Assembly: GCA_021647405.1 (NCBI GenBank)
Contig: JAKIUU010000002.1
Coordinates: 1 to 64,000, forward strand
Source: Flavobacteriaceae bacterium
Lineage (GTDB): Bacteria > Bacteroidota > Bacteroidia > Flavobacteriales > Flavobacteriaceae
Reading direction: 5' to 3'
Length of the DNA stretch: 64,000 bases
Made by a program: the position numbers and the translations under genes. Positions within the stretch are counted from its first letter, which is position 1; each line of letters begins with the position of its first letter. Below the pieces are notes generated by a model. It did no database searches. It had not been told where the DNA came from and worked only from the letters and a program-made list of their open reading frames with translations. Of this stretch, positions 24,413-32,429 are shown in pieces.

Positions 24413-26629
24413 TTAATACCAAGCTATTTTTGTACTAAAGTTACTGTTGGCTGTTTTTATTTTAATAAAATAAATGCCTTTAGCCATTTGAGGGATGTTT
24501 ACCTCACTGTCATTTGTAGCTTTAAGCCCTGTTGTGTAAATAAACCGTCCTAGGGTATCATAAATATTTAAAGTAGCTGTACTTTCTACATTGCCTATAA
24601 CACGAATTGTGTTGCTTCTTGCTTTTGCAACAATAGTAAATCTTAGTTTGTCTATGTCTGCTGTTCCAAGCGTTGAAGCATTGTTTTGTGTGCGCAGATA
24701 AAAACGCCCGGCTCCTTGTGCTTGGGTGCTTAGTGTTACTGTGTATGTTTTGTCTGTATTATTGAGCTCTGTAAAACTGCCTATCAACCGGTCTTCTAAA
24801 AACACTTTTTTACCAATGGGTAGGTTTGAATAGGTGGCCTTAAAGGTTATTTGTGTACCCGCATCAGCATCCAATCCTATGGGAATAACCGTGGTGTCAT
24901 AAGCATTATCTGGCAGTACTTGCAGCATAAAGTTCACGCCATTGTCTGCTACTAATTTTGTGTAAAGACTAAAATTACCACCTGTCGCATCAAAAAGTCC
25001 TGCATCGTAACCCGGATCTAATCCCAAACTTTTCCCTGCTATATATTTTATAGCTGTAGTACTTATTTTTCCTGTATTGTTATCCGCACTGAGCACAATA
25101 GCTGGTGTGGCTGGCGTGGCCGTTTTTTGAAAAGCAACTGTTGATTGATTGGTACGCATAGCTGTTGTGAAGCTTACCGTAGCGCCTGCTGAAACAGATT
25201 TTACAAAAAAGGCCTGGCCGGGGGCTATATAAGTGGTTGCAGAGGCTTGGTTTATTAAATCATAGGTTGAAGTTCCTGGATTCCACAAATAAATAGCTTG
25301 AAAAGAAGCGTCCATTGCAGCGCTATTGACTGTTATAAAATTATTGGTAGCATCGGCACTGCTGTTGGCGAAAAGAGAAGAGGGAAAAGGATTGCCTATT
25401 AAATTCCACGCATTAGCCGAACCAGGCTTGGTGATAGCAATACTTACTTGTGAGGTTGGTACTGTGCCTGTAAAAGCAACTGTACCATCGGCTGTGGTCA
25501 AAATTTCATAGCCTTTACCCGCTGTAAAATTACCCGCTCCCGATATATTGCCTGCGCCAGTACCATCGCTTGTCCAATGGCTCCATGTGCCTGTTGCGCC
25601 TTTGGCAACCGTATTGTCATAGGGTGTCACACTGTAATTTACACCGCTGTTGGCTATATTGTTACTACCTGTGGTGGCAAAGCTATTGATACTTTGTCCG
25701 CCAACAGGGGCGGCTATTAAATGCCATTTATTTACCCCTGTCATATAACGATTGTAAATAATGTTGCCTGTAGAAGTACCACTTACAATTAATGAGCCAC
25801 TGCTATTGGCATCTGAATTTATGATAAAAGTGCCGTTGTTGGTAAGGTCATCACTTAAGGTCAGTGATTTTCCTGCGGCTATAGTCAAAGTACTTCCCGT
25901 TGTTATTTTTAAATTTTTACAAGTCATCCCATTGGTATTGACAATCGGATTGTTTGCTTGGTTTGGTATATAAGCATTAAAGCCTGCACTGGGAACGCCA
26001 ACATCCCAATTCCCTGAAGTATTCCAATTGGTATCTGTTGTGCCCGTCCAAGAGATAAAAGGTATGATGCCAAAATCAACATCCCCTAGCGTTGCTGATG
26101 GTGTGAGGCTTTCTATTTTAAAACGGGTGCTGGGATCGGTAAAACCAGAAGTGTTTCCTGTAGTGATGCCTATTTTGAGTTTTATATTCTGGTCGGCTGT
26201 AGAGACACCATTACCTGTCCATGCCGTTCCGGGATCTACACCAGGCATCCCAAAAACATCTGTTTTAGAAACCCCATACCACACTTCGAGGGCATCATCG
26301 CCATTAAAAGTGAAGTTTTTTAGATAAAAAACAGCCCCATTGGCTTCTGTAGTTGCCTGAAGCTCTACTTTTCCAATTACTATAACGGCTTTTGCCACTA
26401 AAGTACCCGTATTTAGGGTGAAATCGGTAGCAGGTGCCGCACCATTAACGCCTTTTTTAATAACCAAATTGTTGGTAGAAAAATCCAGTGTTGCGTTGGT
26501 ATTATTCCATATTTCGATGCCTTTAGGTGTTGTTCCAGAATCGGTATCTATATATTGACTTATTATTTGGCTATTGCCAGCAATCGCAAAGCCACACATA
26601 AAAACACAAAATATTACAATTCTTAACAT
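24413..26629 (-). CDS. Secreted T9SS-sorted surface protein with lamin-tail-like domain, copy 2
   Basis: 738 residues. A signal peptide (1-20) is followed by a lamin-tail-like (LTD) domain at about 21-190, recognised by SQYIDTDSGTTPKGIEIWNN and the DALEVWYG region. A body homologous to the 19219-20925 protein follows (TNWNTSGNWDVGVP, SANAWNLIGNPFPSS, GYDAGLFDA, LPDNAYDTTVIPIGLDADAG). The end is a type A T9SS domain (LNIYDTLGRFIYTT ... GIYFIKI ... KIAWY). The LTD domain is the main difference from copy 1. It is the first gene of the five-gene set that runs down to the sugar transferase at 21147. No enzymatic site is visible. Confidence 0.9.
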   Translation of the reverse strand: MLRIVIFCVFMCGFAIAGNSQIISQYIDTDSGTTPKGIEIWNNTNATLDFSTNNLVIKKGVNGAAPATDFTLNTGTLVAKAVIVIGKVELQATTEANGAVFYLKNFTFNGDDALEVWYGVSKTDVFGMPGVDPGTAWTGNGVSTADQNIKLKIGITTGNTSGFTDPSTRFKIESLTPSATLGDVDFGIIPFISWTGTTDTNWNTSGNWDVGVPSAGFNAYIPNQANNPIVNTNGMTCKNLKITTGSTLTIAAGKSLTLSDDLTNNGTFIINSDANSSGSLIVSGTSTGNIIYNRYMTGVNKWHLIAAPVGGQSINSFATTGSNNIANSGVNYSVTPYDNTVAKGATGTWSHWTSDGTGAGNISGAGNFTAGKGYEILTTADGTVAFTGTVPTSQVSIAITKPGSANAWNLIGNPFPSSLFANSSADATNNFITVNSAAMDASFQAIYLWNPGTSTYDLINQASATTYIAPGQAFFVKSVSAGATVSFTTAMRTNQSTVAFQKTATPATPAIVLSADNNTGKISTTAIKYIAGKSLGLDPGYDAGLFDATGGNFSLYTKLVADNGVNFMLQVLPDNAYDTTVIPIGLDADAGTQITFKATYSNLPIGKKVFLEDRLIGSFTELNNTDKTYTVTLSTQAQGAGRFYLRTQNNASTLGTADIDKLRFTIVAKARSNTIRVIGNVESTATLNIYDTLGRFIYTTGLKATNDSEVNIPQMAKGIYFIKIKTANSNFSTKIAWY

Positions 26630-27149
26630 CTTATATTTATTACAGAATATTAACCTAGTTCACAAAATGAGGGGATGGTATGTTTTAACTCTTAGGCAAT
26701 TCTAAAAAACAGGACTAAATGTACTTAAAATAAATTAATTTATACGCTAAAGTTCTGAATATCAGTAAAATTTAGAATGTTTCTAAATAAGGAGTCTTTT
26801 TAGACCCCCTCCCTACCCTTCTCAAGGCGGGATTTGTTTGTGCTATAATTTAAAATTAGTTAAAAAAAATAGACACTATTGCTATTTTCAAATTAAAGCA
26901 CAACTTTGACTTTTTCAGGCCCGAAAGCTTTTGGGGTTGTGTTTTGGTATTTGGAATTTTTATAAGGCTATTCCACAGAGACTCACAAAGTAGCACGAAG
27001 ATTCACAAAGTTTAACCGCAAAGGGCGCCATGAATACTGCTAACTGTGTCTGCCTACTGAATACTAACTTTGACTAAGACACTGACTTTGACTTTTGGTC
27101 TTAGTTTTAGTCAAAGTCTAGGTTTTATTGATGAGATCGCCCGCCCGAA

Positions 27150-27166
27150 CGTACCGTTTCGGTACG
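27150..27166 (+). repeat. Palindromic REP-like element, copy 1
   Basis: A perfect stem CGTACCG-TTT-CGGTACG set in a CCCGCCCGAA...GGGCAGGC frame. Two further copies lie at 28463-28479 and 28736-28752, with the flanking GAGATCGCCC and CTCGCGA-GACGTC partly conserved. Confidence 0.8.
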
Positions 27167-27340
27167 GGCAGGCCCTCGCGAAGACGTCAATTTATTAGGT
27201 TTTTAGCAAAGTGTTAAAGCTGACTGTTCTCTGCTTTGAATTCTGAATTCTTTACCGATACAATAATTTTTATAGTTTTGGATTCATGCAAACTGATCAC
27301 CCGCCTCAAGCCAAGGCTAAATTCGGGCAAGGAACGCCAT

Positions 27341-27429
27341 GAATTCTGCTTGTTTTCGACCTGCCTCGCCGGCAGGCGGGTACTATTTTTGTTCATTTCT
27401 CTCTCAAAAATCACTCAAACTGACGCTTT
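27341..27429 (+). repeat. 89-base dispersed repeat, copy 1
   Basis: It contains the palindrome CCTGCCTCGCCGGCAGGCGGG and is nearly identical to 30570-30658 over the full 89 bases (four to five mismatches by eye). Both copies are intergenic. Confidence 0.8.
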
Positions 27430-27578
27430 TGGGATACTTGACTGAACACTGATCACTGAATACTTTCCCACATCTTCAAATCAACACATTTTCAAATTAT
27501 CAAATCGACACATCTTCAAATTGCCCAATCAAATTACTGCCTACTGATTTGAGCCTGCCCGCCGAAGGCTGGTTCTGG

Positions 27579-27893
27579 CTATGCCAATTCTACATTTTGA
27601 TTTTCAAGTTCCACATTGAAGTGAATTTTCGCATTCAATGCTCTAAAAACTTTTAATATGGTTTCAAATCTGGCATCATTAAGGTTATTCTCAATCTTTG
27701 AGATTTGTGCCTTTTTTACACCTATTAATTTTCCTAATTGCGCTTGTGTTAAGTTTCTTTCTTTACGCGCTTTTTTTATAGTTTTACCTAATATGTCAAG
27801 TCGTAATTCGTTTTCAAATGTATCTCTTTTTGGCGTTCCTTTTTTTCCAACATGTTTGTCAATTAATGTGTCTAAACTTGTAGTTTTCATCAT
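27579..27893 (-). CDS. HigA-type antitoxin, XRE helix-turn-helix
   Basis: 104 residues. The centre is a clear Cro/C1 helix-turn-helix (KKARKERNLTQAQLGKLIGVKKAQISKIENN, about residues 37-67). The tail FETILKVFRALNAKIHFNVEL is typical of antitoxins paired with HigB/RelE toxins. It follows the toxin gene with a two-base gap, giving the reverse (toxin first) order known for higBA. It should neutralise the toxin and repress the promoter upstream of 28237. Confidence 0.9.
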   Translation of the reverse strand: MMKTTSLDTLIDKHVGKKGTPKRDTFENELRLDILGKTIKKARKERNLTQAQLGKLIGVKKAQISKIENNLNDARFETILKVFRALNAKIHFNVELENQNVELA

Positions 27894-27895
27894 TC

Positions 27896-28237
27896 TTATT
27901 TTTTTAGTTCGTCAAAATATTGTTTTCTTAAATTTTCTGCTTTATTAATTTCCTTTTTCGGTGTTTTTTGGGTTTTCTTTTCAATTCCGTGTGTTGCAAT
28001 TACAAGAGTATCTTTTTTGTCCGTTTTGTTCCAAAAAGCAAATAGTCTATATTGAGTTCGTTTATATAAAGTTCTAAATTCCCATATTTCATCATTCAAT
28101 TTTTTGAAAAGAGTATTATCATTAAAAATTTGAGCTTTTTTTAAGTTGTAATAAATCTTTTCTCTTGCTTTTTCATCTAAAGCATTTAGAAAATCAACAG
28201 CCTCTTTTAATAATTCAATCCTATATTTAGGCTTCAT
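27896..28237 (-). CDS. RelE/HigB-type toxin
   Basis: 113 residues with the type II toxin signature: YRIELLKEAVDFLNALDEKAREKIYYNLKKA, then LNDEIWEFRTLYKRTQYRLFAFW and a lysine-rich C-terminal FVIATHGIEKKTQKTPKKEI-like region. Such toxins are ribosome-dependent mRNA interferases. The gene is full length and in operon with the downstream XRE antitoxin. It sits alone in repeat-rich DNA, as expected for a mobile stabilising module. Confidence 0.9.
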   Translation of the reverse strand: MKPKYRIELLKEAVDFLNALDEKAREKIYYNLKKAQIFNDNTLFKKLNDEIWEFRTLYKRTQYRLFAFWNKTDKKDTLVIATHGIEKKTQKTPKKEINKAENLRKQYFDELKK

Positions 28238-28462
28238 TGCTATTCCTTTTTACAAATATACAAAAGTTTCCTAAATAGGAAACAAATACGCTTCCGTTTT
28301 ATTATTTCGGGTTTTTAAAGCTATTCCATAAAGGGACATGAAGAGTCACTAAGTTTCGCTAAGAATACTGCCTACTGTGACTGTCTACTGAATACTGACT
28401 TTAACTTTTGGTCTTAGTTTTAGTCAAAGTCTGGGTTTTATTGATGAGATCGCCCACCCGAA

Positions 28463-28479
28463 CGTACCGTTTCGGTACG
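28463..28479 (+). repeat. Palindromic REP-like element, copy 2
   Basis: Perfect CGTACCG-TTT-CGGTACG stem, in a GCCCACCCGAA...GGGCAGGC context close to that of copy 1. Confidence 0.8.
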
Positions 28480-28735
28480 GGCAGGCCATGGTTGTGCGCT
28501 GCACGCTCTCGCGATGACGTCTTTGGCGAAGGCGTTTGCTTTTTTATTTTATCCCTTTCATTTTAAACCCTAATAAATATTGCGTCTTTACGAAGGAGCC
28601 CTAAGATAAGGGGCGACTGTGGTAATCTCATGTAGAAATAAAGATAACTCTATAAAAAGACCATTCTCAAAATATCAAGAAGCTAATGAATGTTTTTATG
28701 GGAAACGTTCTTTTCTTAGAGGCCGCCCGCCCGAA

Positions 28736-28752
28736 TGTACCGTTTCGGTACG
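28736..28752 (+). repeat. Palindromic REP-like element, copy 3
   Basis: TGTACCG-TTT-CGGTACG, with the outermost base pair changed to T-G. Flanked by CCGCCCGCCCGAA and GGGCAGACC. Confidence 0.75.
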
Positions 28753-28857
28753 GGCAGACCCTCGCGAAGACGTCTTGGCGAAGACCGATTTATCGGGATG
28801 TGGCCATCTCTATATCCATAACAAACATTTGATGAACTGCAATAAGCACAAAGAATA

Positions 28858-28981
28858 CCCGCCTCAATTAACATTAATTCGGGCAGGCCCACCTCAATCT
28901 ATAAATTGATTCGGGCAGGCCCGCCTCAATTAACATTAATTCGGGCAGGCCCACCTCAATCTATAAATTGATTCGGGCAAG
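28858..28981 (+). repeat. 62-base tandem duplication of paired hairpins
   Basis: Two adjacent 62-base units (28858-28919, 28920-28981) are identical except near the last bases. Each holds two CCCG/CCCA...CGGGCAGG hairpins with different inner stems (AATTA/TAATT and AATC/GATT). They share the outer frame of the CGTACCG elements. Confidence 0.85.
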
Positions 28982-29005
28982 CTGCTAACTATTTTGAGTT
29001 TTGCC

Positions 29006-29055
29006 CTTCGACTCCCCTCCTGAATGACTTCGTCGGGCTGGCGCTCAGGGTGACA
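29006..29055 (+). repeat. CTTCGACT 50-base repeat, copy 1
   Basis: Starts CTTCGACTCCCC and ends GCGCTCAGGGTGACA. The same 50-base layout recurs at 30866, 32196 and 34026. Confidence 0.8.
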
Positions 29056-29088
29056 CATGTTTTGGGTTTTGTTTTTTGGAATTTCCAA

Positions 29089-30216
29089 CTAATCCTCCAT
29101 TAAGAAAGGTTCAAAATTATCGATGTGAATTATTTTAAGACATGCCTTTGGGTAAGCTTTAGAAAAGGTTTTGGCTCCCTTAATTTTTGATTTGGGCTGC
29201 CATTTAAATTCATAGGCCGATAACACACCATCCGATTCTTCTAAATAATCTATTTCTTGTTGCTGTTTGGTCCGCCAAAACCAATTATTGACCCATTTTT
29301 GTGAATATTTGATATATTTCATGCGTTCTGAAACTAAAAAATTTTCCCATAAAGCACCCACATCCGGACGCATTTCTACTTGATTGAAATTTGCGATTAA
29401 GGCATTGCGGATACCATTGTCATAAAAATATATTTTTTTACTACTCTTTAATTCATTTCTTAAATTCCTGCTAAAAGACCCCAATCTAAACACAACAAAA
29501 GCTTGTTCTAATAATAAAATATATTTTTCTATCGTTTTTGAATCCAGTCCGCATATTTGTCCTAATTCATTATAAGAAACCTGATTGCCGACTTGATAAG
29601 CCAAAGCTTGCAATAGTTTTACCAACTTATCGGGTTTTTGAATTTTTTCCCAAGTCAATAAATCTTTGTACAAATAACTATCGGATAATTCTTTTAATAC
29701 TTCTTTTTCTTCTCCGGGATGATTGACTACATCGGGATAATAACCGTATAACAATCTATGGGCCAGTAATCTTTTTTCGGTTAACAAACCGTGATGTTGT
29801 ACCATTTCAGAAAAAGACAAAGGAAACATTTTATATTCCCATTTACGTCCAGTTAAAGGCTCATTTACTTTCGATGCCAATTCAAATGAAGAACTTCCCG
29901 TGGCAATTAGTTGTACTTCAGGTAAGGTGTCAGTTACAAGCTTTAATCGCAAACCTATATTCTCAATGCGCTGTGCCTCGTCTATAACTAAGAGATTACA
30001 TTTTCCTAAAAGGGCTTTTAAACGTACTGCCGAAAGATTTGAAAATAACGCCTGGATATCAGGCTCATCACCATTGAGCCAAAGGACTTTGTCGTTTCCT
30101 TTAACAATTTTTTTTAAGAGTGTGGTTTTACCAACCTGCCTGGCACCCATTAAAAGAATTGCCTTGCCTTTAAAAAGTTTATTACTGATGGTTTTTTCGA
30201 GTATTCGCGTAATCAT
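29089..30216 (-). CDS. AAA_14/DUF4143 ATPase
   Basis: 375 residues. The N-terminal P-loop ATPase has Walker A GARQVGKTTLL (about 24-34), Walker B LLVIDEAQR and a sensor-like LIATGSSSFEL. The C-terminal DUF4143 region has a restriction-like IDYLEESDGVLSAYEFKW motif (D..E.K) that resembles a nuclease-type core. These ATPases are common, often multi-copy and mobile in Bacteroidota; their function is not established. The start at 30216 gives the usual MITRILEKTI N-terminus. A second, distantly related copy is at 32430-33743. Confidence 0.9.
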   Translation of the reverse strand: MITRILEKTISNKLFKGKAILLMGARQVGKTTLLKKIVKGNDKVLWLNGDEPDIQALFSNLSAVRLKALLGKCNLLVIDEAQRIENIGLRLKLVTDTLPEVQLIATGSSSFELASKVNEPLTGRKWEYKMFPLSFSEMVQHHGLLTEKRLLAHRLLYGYYPDVVNHPGEEKEVLKELSDSYLYKDLLTWEKIQKPDKLVKLLQALAYQVGNQVSYNELGQICGLDSKTIEKYILLLEQAFVVFRLGSFSRNLRNELKSSKKIYFYDNGIRNALIANFNQVEMRPDVGALWENFLVSERMKYIKYSQKWVNNWFWRTKQQQEIDYLEESDGVLSAYEFKWQPKSKIKGAKTFSKAYPKACLKIIHIDNFEPFLMED

Positions 30217-30569
30217 ACCTCATAAAATTTACTACAAAAATATAACTTTTTTGGATTTTAATCCTTATAATAGTTAACTTTTTTAGATTTTAAAGGGATT
30301 ATTCCACAAAGTAACACAGAGAATCACAAAGACTAACCGCAAAGAACACTGGTCACTGGTTCTGGGTTTTGAGTTTCGGGTTTTGTCCCCTTTGTCCTTT
30401 CGGACATTTCTCCAGCCTACGGCGGATAAACCCGAAGGGGAAAGACTTCTCAATCAAATTTTGATATTTGTTTTTTGATATTTGGAGTTTGGGGTTTGAT
30501 ATTTTAAAAAAGGCTATTCCACAAAATAGCACAAAGTAACACAAAGATTCATAAAGACTTAACCACAAA

Positions 30570-30658
30570 GAATTCTGCTTGTTTTCGACCTGCCTCGCCG
30601 GCAGGCGGGTACTATTTTTGCTCATTTCATTCTCAAAAATCACTCAAACTGACGCTTT
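30570..30658 (+). repeat. 89-base dispersed repeat, copy 2
   Basis: Matches 27341-27429 along its length, including the CCTGCCTCGCCGGCAGGCGGG palindrome. Confidence 0.8.
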
Positions 30659-30865
30659 GTGCCGAATACTATTCCGAGTTCAGAGTTTTGGGTCTCCCCG
30701 CCGAAGGCTGGTTTTGAGTTTTGGGTTAATCCTCAAATCAACACATCTTCAAATCGACACATCTTCAAATTGTCAAATCGCCACATCTTCAAATCAGCTT
30801 ACTGCTACTGCTGATTACTCCGTACTGATCCTGCGTTAAAATGTTAAAGATTTAGAATTGAGAGG

Positions 30866-30915
30866 CTTCGACTCCCCGCCAAAATGACTTCGTCGGGCTG
30901 GCGCTCAGCATGACA
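30866..30915 (+). repeat. CTTCGACT 50-base repeat, copy 2
   Basis: Begins CTTCGACTCCCCGCC and ends GCTCAGCATGACA. Confidence 0.8.
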
Positions 30916-31001
30916 TTGAAGTAACTGATTACTGAACACTGCTTTTGGGTTTTGGAATTTGTCTTTTGTTTTTTAAAAAGTCCATGATAACTAAAAATAT
31001 T

Positions 31002-31349
31002 TTAGTCTAGGTCTAATAATATTTTTATATTTTCTTTTACCAATTCAATTAAATTTGTTGGTAGATTGCCAATTTTCTTAATCAGTCTTTTATTATCAAT
31101 TGCACGAAGTTGATCAATCATAACATCACAATCTTGAAGTAGATTACCCATGCCTCTTTTTAGATGAACACGTAAGATTTCAACGTCCTTTTTAACGTTT
31201 GTTGTTAATGGGCAGACAATGGTTGAAGGGTGTGGAATTTTATTTAGCAGATTTGTCTGGATAATTAAAACTGGTCTTGTTTTACCTGGTTCTGTGCCAA
31301 TTTGAGGATTTAAATCGGCAATCCAAATCTCGAATTGTTTAATCGGCAT
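31002..31349 (-). CDS. MazF/PemK-type mRNA interferase toxin
   Basis: 115 residues, the usual PemK length. The N-terminus EIWIADLNPQIGTEPGKTRPVLIIQTN is the classic family start, followed by IVCPLTTN and LLQDCDVMIDQLRAIDNKRL. The enzyme cuts single-stranded RNA at short motifs. It overlaps the upstream antitoxin gene by 11 bases, forming a two-gene operon. Confidence 0.94.
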   Translation of the reverse strand: MPIKQFEIWIADLNPQIGTEPGKTRPVLIIQTNLLNKIPHPSTIVCPLTTNVKKDVEILRVHLKRGMGNLLQDCDVMIDQLRAIDNKRLIKKIGNLPTNLIELVKENIKILLDLD

Positions 31350-31569
31350 AATCTAAATTTTCGAATTCTTTTAACACCTCTAAGGAATCTGATTTTACCA
31401 AATCTGATTCTTTCTTTAAGCTTCTTTCTAAAAGTGTTCTCCTCTGGAGTTTATTATAAAAGACAAGTGCCTCATTTATATACCTGTTTCGTGGTTTTTT
31501 AATTCTTGAAAGTATTTTTTCTGTTTCTCCAAAAACAGAATTATCTAATTTTAAAGATATATTTTTCAT
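31339..31569 (-). CDS. Antitoxin partner of the MazF/PemK toxin
   Basis: 76 residues. The N-terminus MKNISLKLDNSVFGETEKIL with a central RYINEALVFYNK helix resembles ribbon-helix-helix antitoxins. The acidic C-terminal tail (SLEVLKEFENLDYAD) is expected to wrap the toxin. The identification rests mainly on operon position and overlap with the toxin gene. Confidence 0.85.
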   Translation of the reverse strand: MKNISLKLDNSVFGETEKILSRIKKPRNRYINEALVFYNKLQRRTLLERSLKKESDLVKSDSLEVLKEFENLDYAD

Positions 31570-32429
31570 TGAATAAATATTTAAAGCTTAAAAGTATATA
31601 ATAATAGTATATTAAACAAGTATATTATAAAAGATTTTTCGAATGTTAAATATGATATTTTGTTATTTGCCTCTTGTGATTTGGGGTTTTTATAAAGCTA
31701 TTTCACAAAGCAACTCAAAGCGTCAAGAAGATTCACAAAGTTTAACCAAAAGAACACTATTTTTGAAAATTCAGAATTCAGAATTATTAAAACCGCAAGG
31801 GCCGCAAAGCGTTACTCCATAAATACCAACTTTAACCAAGACGGTGACTTTAACTTTTAGTCTCAATTTAATTCAATTTTTAAGTATTATTACCTAATTT
31901 TTTGAATCTATAATTGTTTTTTTACACCCCTAAAGTCCCCTCTAGGGGACAATCCTTCTCATTAAAATTGTCAAATCTAGCGTAAGCTAACTCAGACACT
32001 AACTTTGACTTTTTTGGATTTTGGAATTTGTTATTTGAAAATTTAATGCGCGTCATTACAAAGTCTAGGCTCTTGTCTCTAGCATCTAGTATCTCTTTTC
32101 TTCTTTAACCGCAAAGAGCGCTAGGTTTTACGCTAGGGTCGCGAAGAATTCTGTTTACTGCTACTGACTGCTGAATACTGCTTTTGGGGTTTGCCCTTCG
32201 ACTCCCCGCCTGAATGACTCTGTCGGGCTGGCGCTCAGGGTGACATGGGTTTTGTTATTTGGAATTTGTTATTTGTTTTTTGAAAATTTGATACTTCCGA
32301 TTACAAAGTCTAGGCTCTTGTCTCTAGCATCTCGTTTCTCTTTAACCGCAAAGGACGTTGCTTTTGAAAATTCAAAATTCAGAATTCAGAATTATTAAAA
32401 CTGAACATCTCCGATTATAGTTGACCAAT
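31570..32429 (+). repeat. Gene-free repeat block 4
   Basis: No gene is supported. Elements seen are a GCTATTTCACAAAGC...TTCACAAAG stretch near 31690, two copies of an AAGTCTAGGCTCTTGTCTCTAGCATCT stretch (near 32060 and 32300), ATTCAGAATTATTAAAAC near 31790 and 32380, and a CTTCGACT repeat (32196-32245). Confidence 0.7.
32196..32245 (+). repeat. CTTCGACT 50-base repeat, copy 3
   Basis: Begins CTTCGACTCCCCGCCTG and ends GCTCAGGGTGACA. Confidence 0.8.

Larger units (their letters stand above)
26630..27578 (+). repeat. Gene-free repeat block 1
   Basis: No gene is supported here. The block is a mosaic of repeats recurring up to 34.4 kb: a GCTATTCCACAGAGACTCAC-type stretch near 26965, CTGAATACTG-type iterations, a CGTACCG/CGGTACG palindrome near 27150, an 89-base repeat at 27341-27429, and ACACATCTTCAAAT iterations near 27470-27520. 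The short frames that open here are made of repeat sequence. Confidence 0.75.
28238..29088 (+). repeat. Gene-free repeat block 2
   Basis: No gene is supported. Two copies of the CGTACCG/CGGTACG palindrome (28463-28479, 28736-28752), a 62-base perfect tandem duplication (28858-28981) and one CTTCGACT repeat (29006-29055) fill much of it. A 96-codon plus-strand frame at 28619-28909 is composed of these repeats and is not credible as a gene. Confidence 0.75.
30217..31001 (+). repeat. Gene-free repeat block 3
   Basis: No gene is supported. It holds two GCTATTCCACAAA...CACAAAG stretches (near 30300 and 30510), the second 89-base repeat (30570-30658), ACACATCTTCAAAT iterations (30730-30795) and a CTTCGACT repeat (30866-30915). 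A 96-codon minus-strand frame here shares its N-terminus with a frame at 27214-27414 only because both read through the 89-base repeat. Confidence 0.75.

Noticed and set aside
27214..27414. A 66-codon minus-strand frame with the same start as one at 30353-30643, at first looking like a small gene family.
   Set aside because: The shared part is the 89-base intergenic repeat; the rest differs and is low complexity.
28619..28909. A 96-codon plus-strand frame.
   Set aside because: It consists of palindromic and tandem repeats and ends in them; no protein features.
28858..28981. Tandem hairpins considered as a plasmid or phage origin iteron set.
   Set aside because: Only two units, no replication gene nearby, and the frame recurs as dispersed REP-like elements.
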